32,805 nt of DNA, taken from Chloroflexota bacterium (GTDB lineage Bacteria; Chloroflexota; Dehalococcoidia; Lucifugimonadales; Australimonadaceae). The notes below the pieces were generated by a model, which was given only the letters and a program-made list of their open reading frames with translations, made no database searches and was not told where the DNA came from. This document shows positions 1 to 7,604 of this stretch, in pieces. A program made the translations under genes and the position numbers. Numbering within the stretch: the first letter of the stretch is position 1; every line of letters starts with the position of its first letter. The stretch spans positions 1-32,805 of the forward strand of contig JAPPHT010000019.1 in NCBI GenBank assembly GCA_028874795.1, given 5' to 3'.

Positions 1-3
1 ATG

Positions 4-26
4 GCAACACCTTAGTCTGGTGTTGC
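4..26. other. perfect hairpin at window start
   Basis: Two 8-base arms (4-11 and 19-26) pair perfectly around a 7-base loop. No T-run follows, so a terminator for a gene to the left is possible but not shown. No gene is visible in 1-172. Confidence 0.4.
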
Positions 27-44
27 ACTTCGTTTGTGAACTTA

Positions 45-70
45 GGGAATCCAGGTGCCCGACAGGGCAC
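45..70 (+). repeat. partial copy of ATTCCC/GGGAAT dispersed repeat
   Basis: These 26 bases are identical to positions 5900-5925. They are the right half of a dispersed repeat whose full copies begin with a CGTCATTCCCGC...GCGGGAATCC palindrome. The left half of the palindrome is missing here, so the copy is truncated. Confidence 0.7.
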
Positions 71-172
71 ACGGCGGGGTCTGGGTGGGACGGGGGCGCG
101 CATACTGATCAGGGCGCACCGTGGGAGCCAACGGCCCCCGGCTGATCAGCGCCTACCCTGCTGGGAGACGAG

Positions 173-397
173 ATGAAGCTCAAGGAGCATGACGTCGTCA
201 CGTTAGTCGTTGACCTTCCCAGTGACGGCCTGCGGGTCGGCGAAGTAGGGACGGTCGTACACGTCCACGGGTCAGGTAAGGCGTTCGTGGTTGAGTTTGC
301 GGACCACGAAACACCCGTGTTCGCTACCGTCTTACCTGCCCAAGTGTCTGAGCGGCGTCCAATCCACGGTCGGCGCCTCCCCACGAGCACTCGGTAA
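173..397 (+). CDS. DUF4926 domain protein
   Basis: A 74-residue protein beginning MKLKEHDVVTLVVDLPSDGL, followed by RVGEVGTVV and a Val-rich strand (FVVEFAD). This is the layout of DUF4926, a small SH3-like beta-barrel family of unknown function. It is often found near toxin-antitoxin or other accessory genes and sometimes beside enzymes it may assist. The ATG has a GGGAGACGAG ribosome site just upstream. The domain covers residues 1-57; the Arg-rich tail (58-74) is not part of it. A decayed copy of the same gene lies about 380 bases downstream (551-628). No partner gene is adjacent, so no role can be assigned. Family assignment is by pattern recall and fairly safe. Confidence 0.75.
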   Translation: MKLKEHDVVTLVVDLPSDGLRVGEVGTVVHVHGSGKAFVVEFADHETPVFATVLPAQVSERRPIHGRRLPTSTR

Positions 398-550
398 CCA
401 AGGCGGCGGCAAGGGCCGCTCGTGGTGAACCTATGGCATCCGTTCAGACACGTGACGCCCACCCCTTCCCCTGGTCGCTCCCGCTACCGCGTACGCTGTC
501 TCTGTGCTGGCAGCGGACGGCATCGGCTGACTGGGAGGTATGGGAGCCGA

Positions 551-628
551 GACGAACTCAAGGAACATGACGTCGTCACGCTGGCGGTTGACCTTCCCAA
601 GGACGGTCTGCGGGCTGGAAGCGGGACA
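551..628 (+). pseudogene. decayed second copy of the DUF4926 gene 5' end
   Basis: The DNA here aligns with the first ~75 bases of the DUF4926 gene at 173; the frame reads ELKEHDVVTLAVDLPKDGLR. The original ATG position is ACG, and one base is missing directly after it (AAGCTC became AACTC), so the copy has lost its start. Beyond GLR the alignment continues weakly with further small gaps to about 628 and then stops. The C-terminal half of the domain is absent. It is read as a relic of a tandem duplication or of recombination between two related loci. Confidence 0.7.
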
Positions 629-690
629 CCGAATCAGCATTATGGTTACATAAAGTTATAGTAACGTAGTTGGAATCGGTAGAAAAATCA

Positions 691-710
691 CCCTATGGTC
701 ATGCATAGGG
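691..710. promoter_or_regulatory. palindrome upstream of lipoprotein operon
   Basis: Perfect 7-base arms (CCCTATG and CATAGGG) surround a 6-base spacer, ending 21 bases before the ATG at 732. It lies in an AT-rich patch (about 632-735), unlike the GC-rich surroundings, where the promoter of the lipoprotein pair is expected. It could be an operator or an RNA hairpin. No convincing -35/-10 pair was found beside it. Confidence 0.4.
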
Positions 711-731
711 CTGTAGACTCTCAATTTGTGT

Positions 732-2063
732 ATGAGATGCTTCTCGCTAACGGCGCGGCGAGTTCCTGCGCTCACTGCCCTCACTCTCCTTGCACTCGTG
801 TTTGCAGGGTGTGACTCGCCCCCTCCGCCGACGTCAACGCCCGACATCGAGGCAACCGTAAATGCTGCAATCGTCGGTACGGCCACAGCAGAAGCAAGCC
901 TCCAGGCGACGATCAGCGCAGGCGTAGAGGCAACTATCGCGGCTCAGCCGACTGCGACACCAGCTCCCACACCAACGCCGACCTCGACTCCAACGCTCAC
1001 GCCAACCCCAACGCCGACGCCTACCTTGACGCCAACGCCCACGCCCAGCCCAACGGCGACCCCCACTCCGAGGCCTACACCTACACGTACGCCAACGCCT
1101 GCGCCCCGCCCAACAGCAACGCCGGTCCCTTCCGCGATGCCACCTGTGTCGACAACGCAACCACGAGGGTACTGTTCCGAGTACAAGCGATACTTGGAGC
1201 CCAATTCCTCAACCGAATGGAACGAATATGCAGCCGAGCATTATTCGATATGCTATACAACCGAGTATGCCAATGACGTTGAATCGGTGGACGAGTGGAT
1301 GGAGTACGCTATCAACCTGATGAAGGACAAGTATGGGATAACTCAACTCATCGAACCGGAAGCATCGAGGAGTGGGTCTTTTCCTCTGGCATCTGAACAG
1401 ATCCCACTCGTTACAAGCATAATGCTTCTTCCTGGACCCAATGATATGGCAGATACTGGTAATACGCGGTTCATGCTCTTTGCTTATGGTGGATTCTACA
1501 GGGGTGACCAGTGGGTAAGGGATGCGGGCATGGCAGCGATTCCGTACCTCACTCCCTCTCATTCTGACTGGGACGCCAGGCCTGCTTGGGGTGTAATGCG
1601 GCTTCCTCCGGATGACTTCCATGCAAAGAACCTGGTCCATGAGTTCACTCATGCCATCCAGCATTCCATACTCGGATACGACGACTCAGTCCCTGTTTGG
1701 GTCACTGAGGGACTGGCAGAGTACGAAGGAATGTTCAATTCAACTGAGTACAACAAGACCGTGGGGTTTGATTCGCTCGTACGGTACGTCCACGACCGAA
1801 TACCAGATCAACTAAGGTGCTGTCGGGTGCCGGGCATCAGTATCCCAACCTTTGATACGACAGACATATACTTCGGTGGTGCGTTAATTATGAAGTACCT
1901 GGCCGATACTTTTGGCGAAGATATTCACGTACGCCTGATGCACCATAGCCACCCTACCTTCGCCGAGGCACTGGCAGCCGAGTTGGAAACCGCGGGTACT
2001 ACAGTGCCGGAGACGTTCGAAGACTTGCAAAGGTGGCTCCAACAGAAGTACCGCGACCTGTGA
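732..2063 (+). CDS. secreted lipoprotein with gluzincin (HEFTH) metallopeptidase domain
   Basis: A 443-residue lipoprotein. The ATG gives a signal peptide with Arg residues, a hydrophobic core and a lipobox VFAGC (lipid Cys27), so it should be anchored outside the membrane. Residues 30-75 form an Ala-rich segment ([20 protein letters not shown]), then a Thr-Pro tandem linker runs to about 135. The C-terminal half holds HEFTH (303-307) with E326 in TEGLAEY, 18 residues after the motif, the zinc-ligand pattern of Peptidase_MA-like gluzincins; E304 would be catalytic. Substrate unknown. An in-frame TTG six bases upstream is an alternative start. The stop overlaps the GTG of the next lipoprotein, whose N-terminal segment is alike, so the two are co-translated. 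GC is lower than in the rest of the window. The peptidase fold is well supported; activity is inferred. Confidence 0.8.
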   Translation: MRCFSLTARRVPALTALTLLALVFAGCDSPPPPTSTPDIEATVNAAIVGTATAEASLQATISAGVEATIAAQPTATPAPTPTPTSTPTLTPTPTPTPTLTPTPTPSPTATPTPRPTPTRTPTPAPRPTATPVPSAMPPVSTTQPRGYCSEYKRYLEPNSSTEWNEYAAEHYSICYTTEYANDVESVDEWMEYAINLMKDKYGITQLIEPEASRSGSFPLASEQIPLVTSIMLLPGPNDMADTGNTRFMLFAYGGFYRGDQWVRDAGMAAIPYLTPSHSDWDARPAWGVMRLPPDDFHAKNLVHEFTHAIQHSILGYDDSVPVWVTEGLAEYEGMFNSTEYNKTVGFDSLVRYVHDRIPDQLRCCRVPGISIPTFDTTDIYFGGALIMKYLADTFGEDIHVRLMHHSHPTFAEALAAELETAGTTVPETFEDLQRWLQQKYRDL

Positions 2064-4120
2064 GGCAGCTCCACTTGCGAACACCTGTAGCACTCAGCCT
2101 ACTCGTGCTTGCGTTTGCGCTGGGGGCGTGCCAATCGGCTCCTCCCACCGCAACGCCCGATGTGGAGGCGACTGTGAGTGCAGCGGTCGCGGCCAATGCC
2201 ACAGCAGAAGCGAACGCCCAAGCGAGGATTCAAGCAGCCATAGCTGCCACGATCGCGGCCCTTCCTCCAACACCCACGCCGACTCCCCACTACACGCCGA
2301 CAGCAACGCCTACGCCTACCTCTACTCCCACACTCCCACTCACTCCCACTTTTACCCCAACATCAACGCCAACGCCAACCTCCACACCCATCGCAGGGCC
2401 GAGTCCGCATCCTCAGACTACCTTCAGCGCTGGCTACAACCTGGTATGCGCCCTACGCTCTGACGGCACGGCTGTGTGCTGGGGGCATGACAACGGCGGA
2501 GCAGCGTCCCCGCCGCCGGAGCAGTTGGTCTCCATCAGCAGCGGCGAGGCGCACACATGCGCGCTCCGGCCTGACGGCACTCCTGTCTGTTGGGGATACG
2601 AAGGACACGGCAGGTCTTCACCGCCTTGGGGCGAACGGTTCGCATCGATCAGCGCCGGCGAAGACCACACCTGTGCATTGCGGCTCGATGGCAGCGCGGT
2701 CTGCTGGGGCCGGAATGAGGACTCTGAGGCATCACCACCCGACAACGAGCGATTCGTCCAGATCGACGGCGGAGCAAATCACACATGCGGGTTACGGGCA
2801 GACGGCGCCGCGGTCTGCTGGGGTGACAATGACTACGGCGAAGCGTCCGCTCCAGCTGACCGGTTCGCGGCGATCAGCGGTGGGCGGGGGCACACGTGCG
2901 GGCTTCGGACTGACGGTACAGTCGTTTGCTGGGGCGACGATGAAGAGGGCCAGGCGTCCGCTCCGGATGATTGGTTCACGGCGATCAGCAGTGGCTACTG
3001 GCACACCTGTGCGCTGCGGAGTGACGGCAGTGCCGTTTGTTGGGGAAGCGACAGCCATGGCCAAGCGTCCGCTCCTGATGACCGGTTCGCGGCAATTAGC
3101 AGTGGCCACCTGCACACCTGTGGTCTGCGTCCAGACGGCGCTGCGGTCTGCTGGGGATGGAACCATGAAGGGCAGGCGTCTCCGCCAGTGGGCGAACGGT
3201 TCGCAGTGGGGAACGTTGAAGTAGGCTCGGCGCCGGTTCCCAAATCCACGCCTACACCCAAGCCGACCCCCACCCCATTGCCGAGTCGGGTCCGCATACT
3301 CGGACCCCTCAGCGGTGGCTATAACTTCGTATGCGCTCTACGCCCTGACGGCACGGCTGCGTGCTGGGGACGTGACGACAGCGGGGAGGCATCCCCACCG
3401 CCGGAGCAGTTGGTCTCCATCAGTACCGGCGAAGGGCACACATGTGCGCTCCGGCCTGACGGCACTCCTGTCTGTTGGGGCTACGATGGAGACGGCAGGT
3501 CTTCACCACCGGGGGACGAACGGTTCTCATCGCTCAGCGCCGGCGAAGACCACACCTGCGCATTGCGGCCCGACGGCAGCATATTCTGCTGGGGATGGAA
3601 CATGTTCGATCAGGCATCACCGCCTGAAGGCGAGCGACTGGCAAGCATCGACAGCGGCGCATATCACACGTGCGGGTTGCGAGCAAACGGCGCCGCTGTC
3701 TGCTGGGGCGATAATGAAAACGGCCAGGCGTCCGCTCCAGATGACCGCTTCGCGGCGATCAGTGGGGGGCAGCGGCACACGTGTGGGCTTCGGACGGACG
3801 ACACAGTCGTCTGCTGGGGCGACAATGAACACGGCCAAGCATCTGCTCCAGATGACCGGTTCGCGGCGATAAGCAGTGGCTACCGGCACACCTGCGCGCT
3901 GCGGAGTGACGGCAGCGCTGTTTGTTGGGGAAGTGACAGCCACGGCCAGGCATCTCCGCCGGAAGGTGGAAGTTTCGCCGTCATCAGTTGTGGTCATCGT
4001 CATACGTGTGCCTTACGGAGTGACGGCGGCGCCGTTTGTTGGGGAAGGAACAACCATGGCCAAGCGTCTCCCCCGGAGAGCGAACGTTTCGCTGTGGGCG
4101 AGGTTGCGGTTGGCGGCTAG
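2060..4120 (+). CDS. lipoprotein with fourteen RCC1-like repeats (two putative seven-bladed propellers)
   Basis: GTG at 2060 overlaps the upstream TGA by four bases and gives [15 protein letters not shown] with lipobox ALGAC (Cys24); a GTG at 2033 would add nine residues and is less likely. The product is 686 residues. Residues 25-65 repeat the [11 protein letters not shown]...ATAEA head of its neighbour, then comes a Thr-Pro linker. From residue 122 there are seven ~37-residue repeats of the form F-x-x-I-S-x-G-x-x-HTC-x-L-R-x-DG-x-x-VCWG, a second Thr-Pro linker (~395-412), and seven more repeats from 418. RCC1 repeats build seven-bladed beta-propellers, so each block fits one propeller. Nearly every blade has two Cys (HTC and VCWG) that could form a disulfide outside the cell. 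Likely role: surface binding, possibly with the co-encoded peptidase. This is inference; no ligand can be named. Confidence 0.85.
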   Translation: MRQLHLRTPVALSLLVLAFALGACQSAPPTATPDVEATVSAAVAANATAEANAQARIQAAIAATIAALPPTPTPTPHYTPTATPTPTSTPTLPLTPTFTPTSTPTPTSTPIAGPSPHPQTTFSAGYNLVCALRSDGTAVCWGHDNGGAASPPPEQLVSISSGEAHTCALRPDGTPVCWGYEGHGRSSPPWGERFASISAGEDHTCALRLDGSAVCWGRNEDSEASPPDNERFVQIDGGANHTCGLRADGAAVCWGDNDYGEASAPADRFAAISGGRGHTCGLRTDGTVVCWGDDEEGQASAPDDWFTAISSGYWHTCALRSDGSAVCWGSDSHGQASAPDDRFAAISSGHLHTCGLRPDGAAVCWGWNHEGQASPPVGERFAVGNVEVGSAPVPKSTPTPKPTPTPLPSRVRILGPLSGGYNFVCALRPDGTAACWGRDDSGEASPPPEQLVSISTGEGHTCALRPDGTPVCWGYDGDGRSSPPGDERFSSLSAGEDHTCALRPDGSIFCWGWNMFDQASPPEGERLASIDSGAYHTCGLRANGAAVCWGDNENGQASAPDDRFAAISGGQRHTCGLRTDDTVVCWGDNEHGQASAPDDRFAAISSGYRHTCALRSDGSAVCWGSDSHGQASPPEGGSFAVISCGHRHTCALRSDGGAVCWGRNNHGQASPPESERFAVGEVAVGG
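2423..4107 (+). repeat. tandem RCC1-coding repeats, duplicated seven-repeat block
   Basis: About 110-base coding units occur seven times from 2423 and seven times from 3311. Unit n of block 1 resembles unit n of block 2 most closely (for example both second units encode LVSIS[15 protein letters not shown]), so a whole seven-unit block was duplicated rather than single units. The linker between the blocks is Thr-Pro rich. Confidence 0.85.
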
Positions 4121-4194
4121 TGTCCAAGATCTGTGACACGCGCCCCTTACGAGGTCGGACAGGGCGAGTGTAGGCTGGTTGCATAACCCAATAG

Positions 4195-4212
4195 CGTGGG
4201 GATGACCCCACG
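4195..4212. other. short perfect hairpin
   Basis: Seven-base arms (CGTGGGG and CCCCACG) flank an ATGA tetraloop. It stands 18 bases before a stronger hairpin at 4230. It could belong to the 3' end of the RCC1 lipoprotein transcript or to the leader of the phage-like genes. Confidence 0.35.
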
Positions 4213-4229
4213 GTACTGCGCGAGGGGAC

Positions 4230-4262
4230 GAGCCCCCGGTCATCAGACGAGGCCGGGGGCTC
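4230..4262 (+). terminator. strong GC hairpin before phage-like island
   Basis: Perfect 10-base arms (GAGCCCCCGG and CCGGGGGCTC) enclose a 13-base loop; TCTGTGT follows. It is a plausible terminator for the lipoprotein operon, or an attenuator ahead of the ATG at 4294. The weak T-tract keeps this uncertain. Confidence 0.5.
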
Positions 4263-4293
4263 TCTGTGTCTCCGGCGCAGGGAAGGAGGAGCG

Positions 4294-4755
4294 ATGGCGG
4301 ACGAGCAACGACGGAGGAGCGACTACGCGCCCACGGTGCGCCCGCGGGCCGCGCGGCAGGACGGGCTGCGCCGCTATACGCCCGGCTACCTGATGGACCT
4401 GTCCGACACGCAGACGATGTTCTACAACGACTCGGCCCGCAACACCGACCGGCGCACCCTGGTGAGCCCCAGGCAGGGCAAGCGGCTGCGCCTCATCAAT
4501 CTCACCGTCTACCAGCCGACGTCCGACAACCCGCACTTCTGCGAGGTCTACTTCGGAAAGGGGAGCACCATCGCGTCGTCTCCGCGCAGGGCCGTCGGCT
4601 ACGTGCGCGTGCCGGACCACGGCACCGGCTCGACCCGCACCTGGGGACGGGGCGCGGGCCCGGCGGGCGAGCGGAACGAACCGCTGAGCTTCCGGTGGGT
4701 CACCCGGCCCACCACGTCCCACAAGTTCATCGTCGAATACACGGAGGAGCGTTAG
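4294..4755 (+). CDS. hypothetical protein, first gene of phage-like island
   Basis: A 153-residue soluble protein with an excellent ribosome site (GGAAGGAGGAGCG before the ATG). I do not recognise its family. Residues 1-30 are rich in Arg and Asp and probably disordered. The rest alternates short hydrophobic strands (KRLRLINLTVY, CEVYFGKG, HKFIVEYTEE), suggesting a beta-sandwich. It ends two bases before the start of a probable head-tail connector gene, so a virion structural role, such as a decoration or tail-associated protein, is inferred from context only. No signal peptide or membrane segment. Confidence 0.6.
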   Translation: MADEQRRRSDYAPTVRPRAARQDGLRRYTPGYLMDLSDTQTMFYNDSARNTDRRTLVSPRQGKRLRLINLTVYQPTSDNPHFCEVYFGKGSTIASSPRRAVGYVRVPDHGTGSTRTWGRGAGPAGERNEPLSFRWVTRPTTSHKFIVEYTEER

Positions 4756-4757
4756 CC

Positions 4758-5573
4758 ATGGAAGCATACCGGTCGTTGTACGGGGACCTCACGAAACTGA
4801 AGGACGCGTCGCTGCTGGACAACCCGGCGGGCGGCACCGGCGCGGACCGCGCACTGTTCAGCCTGCTGCTCGCCACGTCGGAGGCGGTCGACCGTCACTG
4901 CAACCGTCATTTCTACGCGCTGACCGAGACGCGCTGGTTCGACGGCCCCGGCGAGGCCGTGCTTCCGCTGCCTGACGTCATCGCGGTCTCGTCGCTGCGG
5001 TCGGACGACGACGAGAGCGGCCACTACCGGACGGAGTGGTCGCGATCGGAGTACCGGTTGCTGCCGCTGAATGCCTCACCGGAGGAGCACTGGGGCAGGC
5101 CGCACAACGCGCTGCGGGTGCGCGGCAATGGCCCCCGGCAGCGGTTCGAGCGCGGGCCCGCCCGCTACGAAGTGCGCGGCAGGTGGGGGTTCGGCGAGCG
5201 GCTGGAGTACGCCGGCGCGCGGCTGCGCAGCACCACCTCCGAGACGACGACGTCGCTGGACGTGAGCAGCACCGTCAACCTCGCGGTCGGGCAGACGATT
5301 GCCGCGGGGGCGGAGCGGATGCTCGTGCGCGCCCTCTCCACCAACCGCTTGACGGTGACGCGGGGGCTGAACGGCACGTCCCCCCAACAGCACGCCCTCA
5401 ACGCGACGCTCTCTGTCGTGCGATGGCCCGCGCCGGTCGAGCGGGCGGCGCTGATCAATGCGGCACGGATGTGGACGCGCGCACCCGCGTTCGAGCCCTT
5501 CTACGTCGACGCGGACCTGGACACGGACGTGCGCCTGCTGCTGGAGCCCTACCGCCTGGGAGGTGTTGCATGA
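4758..5573 (+). CDS. probable phage head-tail connector (gp6-like) protein
   Basis: A 271-residue protein. Its N-terminus (LYGDLTKLKDASLLDN...LLLATSEAVDRHCNRHFY, given here in parts) and C-terminus (RAALINAARMWTRAPA, then DVRLLLEPYR) match the pattern of gp6-like head-tail connectors of tailed phages, where helices pack into a ring below the portal. The middle (about 75-225) is beta-rich and longer than in minimal connectors: it has a strand-rich insert with TTTSLDVSSTVNLAVGQTI and a TVTRGLNGTSPQQHA segment like those in phage adsorption proteins. Start ATG follows the previous stop by two bases, and its stop overlaps the next ATG (ATGA). No portal, capsid or terminase is nearby. Assignment is by pattern; moderate confidence. 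Confidence 0.55.
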   Translation: MEAYRSLYGDLTKLKDASLLDNPAGGTGADRALFSLLLATSEAVDRHCNRHFYALTETRWFDGPGEAVLPLPDVIAVSSLRSDDDESGHYRTEWSRSEYRLLPLNASPEEHWGRPHNALRVRGNGPRQRFERGPARYEVRGRWGFGERLEYAGARLRSTTSETTTSLDVSSTVNLAVGQTIAAGAERMLVRALSTNRLTVTRGLNGTSPQQHALNATLSVVRWPAPVERAALINAARMWTRAPAFEPFYVDADLDTDVRLLLEPYRLGGVA

Positions 5574-5857
5574 GCACAGTGTTGACGCAGAAGGAGCGGC
5601 TCGCCGCGCTGGAGGCGGAGAACGAAGCGCACACCCGCGAGCACGAGCTCACCGACCGCGTCTGGTCGGCCAAGCTCGACGCCATCGACGCGCGCCTCAA
5701 GGGCATCGAGCGCTTCCTGCTCGACGCGCCGTCGCATGCTTCGGACGCCTACGAGGGCTGGCGCCTGCACCGCCGCGACCTGATGATCATCAGCGGCAGC
5801 GCGGGCATCACGTCCCTCGTCTGGCTCTTCGTGGAGATCGGCCTGAGGATCGTCTAA
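5570..5857 (+). CDS. small coiled-coil protein with C-terminal TM segment (XhlA/holin-like layout)
   Basis: A 95-residue protein whose ATG overlaps the previous stop by four bases (ATGA). Residues 8-50 are charged with a heptad pattern (LAALEAENEAH..., IDARLKGIERFLL), a likely coiled coil. Residues 72-93 (LMIISGSAGITSLVWLFVEI) form one membrane helix. Phage XhlA-type and some holin-accessory proteins have this order, so a lysis or membrane-anchoring role in the phage-like island is a reasonable guess. No enzymatic motif. The true gene is in the frame given here; a longer open frame running in from 5036 is only an overlap with the connector gene. Confidence 0.6.
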   Translation: MSTVLTQKERLAALEAENEAHTREHELTDRVWSAKLDAIDARLKGIERFLLDAPSHASDAYEGWRLHRRDLMIISGSAGITSLVWLFVEIGLRIV

Positions 5858-5881
5858 GGAGCGTCATTGCCGCCTCTCTTC

Positions 5882-5932
5882 CGTCATTCCCGCGAAGGCG
5901 GGAATCCAGGTGCCCGACAGGGCACGCGGGGC
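5882..5932 (+). repeat. ATTCCC/GGGAAT dispersed repeat, full copy
   Basis: Begins with an inverted repeat, CGTCATTCCCGC and GCGGGAAT, then runs through CCAGGTGCCCGACAGGGCAC. It shares 26 identical bases with 45-70, and its palindrome recurs at 6191, 16911 and (variant) 17116. The core resembles the ATTCCC-N8-GGGAAT type of short repeat known as dRS3 in Neisseria and seen in many GC-rich genomes. Confidence 0.75.
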
Positions 5933-5959
5933 AGGGCGGGGCAGTGGGGTGCCTGGTTC

Positions 5960-6008
5960 CTCCTCGCCCCCTGGGAGAGGGTGCCGCGCAAGCGGCGGGT
6001 GAGGGCGT
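5960..6008 (+). repeat. GGGAGAGGG...GCCGCGC..GCGGCGGGTGAGGG dispersed repeat
   Basis: Short intergenic repeat with a CCCCCTGGGAGAGGG part followed by a GCCGC/GCGGC stem and GGGTGAGGGCG. Related copies stand at 6226-6271, 15992-16072, 16839-16885 and 17143-17215, always between genes. Its stems may also end transcription. Confidence 0.65.
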
Positions 6009-6031
6009 TCTCGCCGGGGTGAGGTGGGGTG

Positions 6032-6080
6032 GTTGTCATGTTGAGCGGAGCCTGCGGCGGAGCCGAAACATCTCTCGGGT
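6032..6080 (+). repeat. TCATGTTGAGCGGAGC...GAAACATCTCTCGGG dispersed repeat
   Basis: The two conserved ends flank a short variable middle. A second copy lies at 16997-17056 with the same ends and a longer middle. Together with neighbouring repeats it fills the 418-base gap between 5857 and 6276, which holds no gene I can support. Confidence 0.7.
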
Positions 6081-6190
6081 GCCTGATCCCCTCGCCCTAC
6101 AAGGGGAGAGGGCTAGGGAGAGGGTACTGCGGGCGAGGGGGGCGTGGGAGGAAGGCTTGGTGCAGGGACGTCCCTGGTGGGCGCCCCTTT

Positions 6191-6271
6191 CGTCATTCCC
6201 GCGCAGGCGGGAATCTCGCATCCCATCCCCTCTCCCCCTGGGAGAGCCCGCCGCGCAGCGGCGGGTGAGGG
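6191..6271 (+). repeat. palindrome repeat fused to GGGTGAGGG repeat
   Basis: The CGTCATTCCCGC...GCGGGAATC palindrome (6191-6215) is followed at once by a CTCTCCCCCTGGGAGAG hairpin and a CCCGCCGC/GCGGCGGG stem (to 6271). The stems sit just past the stop of the minus-strand M16 peptidase and could terminate it. Confidence 0.65.
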
Positions 6272-6275
6272 GCCC

Positions 6276-7544
6276 CTACGCCGCCAGCAGCTTCTCGAAC
6301 CGCGCCTGCGAGCGGAATGGCCCGACCGCCGAGAACCGGTACACGGCGGGGCCGAAGTAGCGGCGCGCAGCCTCCGTCACCTGCTCCGGCGTGACGCCGC
6401 GGATGTTGGCGACGACCTCCTCGGGCGTCCGCACGTGGTTCCGCAGCAGCTCCTGGCCGCCCATCCACCCCATCACCGCGCGCGTGTCCTCCAGGCGCAG
6501 GCCAAGCCGGCCCACCGCGTACTCGACCGCGCGCGATAGCTCCTCCTCCGTGACGCCCTGCTGCACGCCGTCCCACTCGCGGAGCACCGCCTTGATCGCC
6601 TCGGTGGCATTCGCCGTGTCCACACCGCAGGTGACGAGCAGCGCGCCGCAGTCGCGGTAGTGCATCGCGCTGCTGTGCACGTCATAGGCAAGTCCGCGCC
6701 GCTCCCGCAGTTCCACGAACAGGCGGCTGCTCATGCCCTCGCCGAGCACGGTGTTCAGCAGGTCGACGGCGTACCGGTCGTCCGAGTTCGCGGCCGGGCC
6801 GTCGACGGCGAGGCAGAGGTGTGCTTGGTCCGTCTTCCGGTTGACGACCTCGACGCGCACGCCCTGGTCTTCGTCCGGCTCCACAGGGTGCATCGCGAGC
6901 GTTTCGCCCGCTGCCTGCCCGTTGCCGAGCAGCGCGGCGACGCTCTCCACGACCTCGTGGTGCTCCACGTTGCCGGCAACGGCGACGACCGTGTTGGCCG
7001 GGACGTACTGCTGCGCGTGATAGGCGGCGAGCTGCTCCCGCGTGATGCCGCCGACGGACTCGCGCGTGCCGCCTACGTCGCGACCCATCGCCTGGTCCGG
7101 CCACAGCGCCTTGTCGATGAGCATGTCGGCCAGGGAGTCGGGATGGTCGTAAGTCATCGCCAGCTCTTCGAGGATGACGCCGCGCTCGCGTTCGATCTCG
7201 TCCGGCTGGAAGAGCGGCGCGTTGTACATGTCGGCGAGCACGTCGAGCGCGATGGCGAAGTGGTCGCGGGCGACCTTGGTGTAGTAGAGCGTGGCCTCGC
7301 GGTCCGTGCTGGCGTTCATGATCCCGCCGACGGACTCGATGGCGCGGGAGATCATCTGCGGTTCGGGGCGCTTTGCCGTGCCCTTGAAGAGCATGTGCTC
7401 CAGGAAGTGGGAGGCCCCGGCGACGCTGTCGTCCTCGTAGCGGGAGCCCGCGCCGACGAAGATGCCCGTGGAGACGGAGCGGACGTGGGGCATCGTGCTG
7501 GAGAGCACGCGCAGACCGTTGGGCAGGGTGGTGCGTTCGTACAA
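6276..7544 (-). CDS. M16 family zinc peptidase (mitochondrial processing peptidase-like)
   Basis: A 422-residue protein of the insulinase/processing-peptidase family M16. The inverted zinc motif HFLEH is at 46-50 (ligands H46 and H50, catalytic E49), with the downstream ERERGVILEEL supplying the third ligand. The length fits the bacterial one-chain form (PqqL/YmxG type) with the active half at the N-terminus and an inactive half at the C-terminus. It probably degrades or processes peptides; the natural substrate is not shown. The start is TTG: it has a strong AAGGAG site six bases upstream and gives the family-typical YERTTLPNGLRV beginning. It is the last gene of the greA-lysS-serS run, 60 bases after serS. 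Confidence 0.9.
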   Translation of the reverse strand: MYERTTLPNGLRVLSSTMPHVRSVSTGIFVGAGSRYEDDSVAGASHFLEHMLFKGTAKRPEPQMISRAIESVGGIMNASTDREATLYYTKVARDHFAIALDVLADMYNAPLFQPDEIERERGVILEELAMTYDHPDSLADMLIDKALWPDQAMGRDVGGTRESVGGITREQLAAYHAQQYVPANTVVAVAGNVEHHEVVESVAALLGNGQAAGETLAMHPVEPDEDQGVRVEVVNRKTDQAHLCLAVDGPAANSDDRYAVDLLNTVLGEGMSSRLFVELRERRGLAYDVHSSAMHYRDCGALLVTCGVDTANATEAIKAVLREWDGVQQGVTEEELSRAVEYAVGRLGLRLEDTRAVMGWMGGQELLRNHVRTPEEVVANIRGVTPEQVTEAARRYFGPAVYRFSAVGPFRSQARFEKLLAA

Positions 7545-7604
7545 GCGATTCTCCTTCTCGGATCGATGCTATACGAGCGCCTGCAGTCCGGCAAACGCCG
7601 GGCG

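Noticed and set aside
950-1130. CRISPR-like or minisatellite array
   Set aside because: The regular ACGCC/AACGCC pattern encodes the Thr-Pro linker of the lipoprotein; units are 3-6 bases and have no spacers.
2487-3872. Long second-frame open regions inside the RCC1 lipoprotein
   Set aside because: They arise because the coding repeats are periodic, so a frame open in one unit stays open in the others.
4266-4757. Long frame running into the head-tail connector from upstream
   Set aside because: The part before 4758 overlaps the well-initiated gene at 4294 in another frame and is Arg/Gly/Ala-rich; the ATG at 4758 directly follows that gene's stop and fits the family start.
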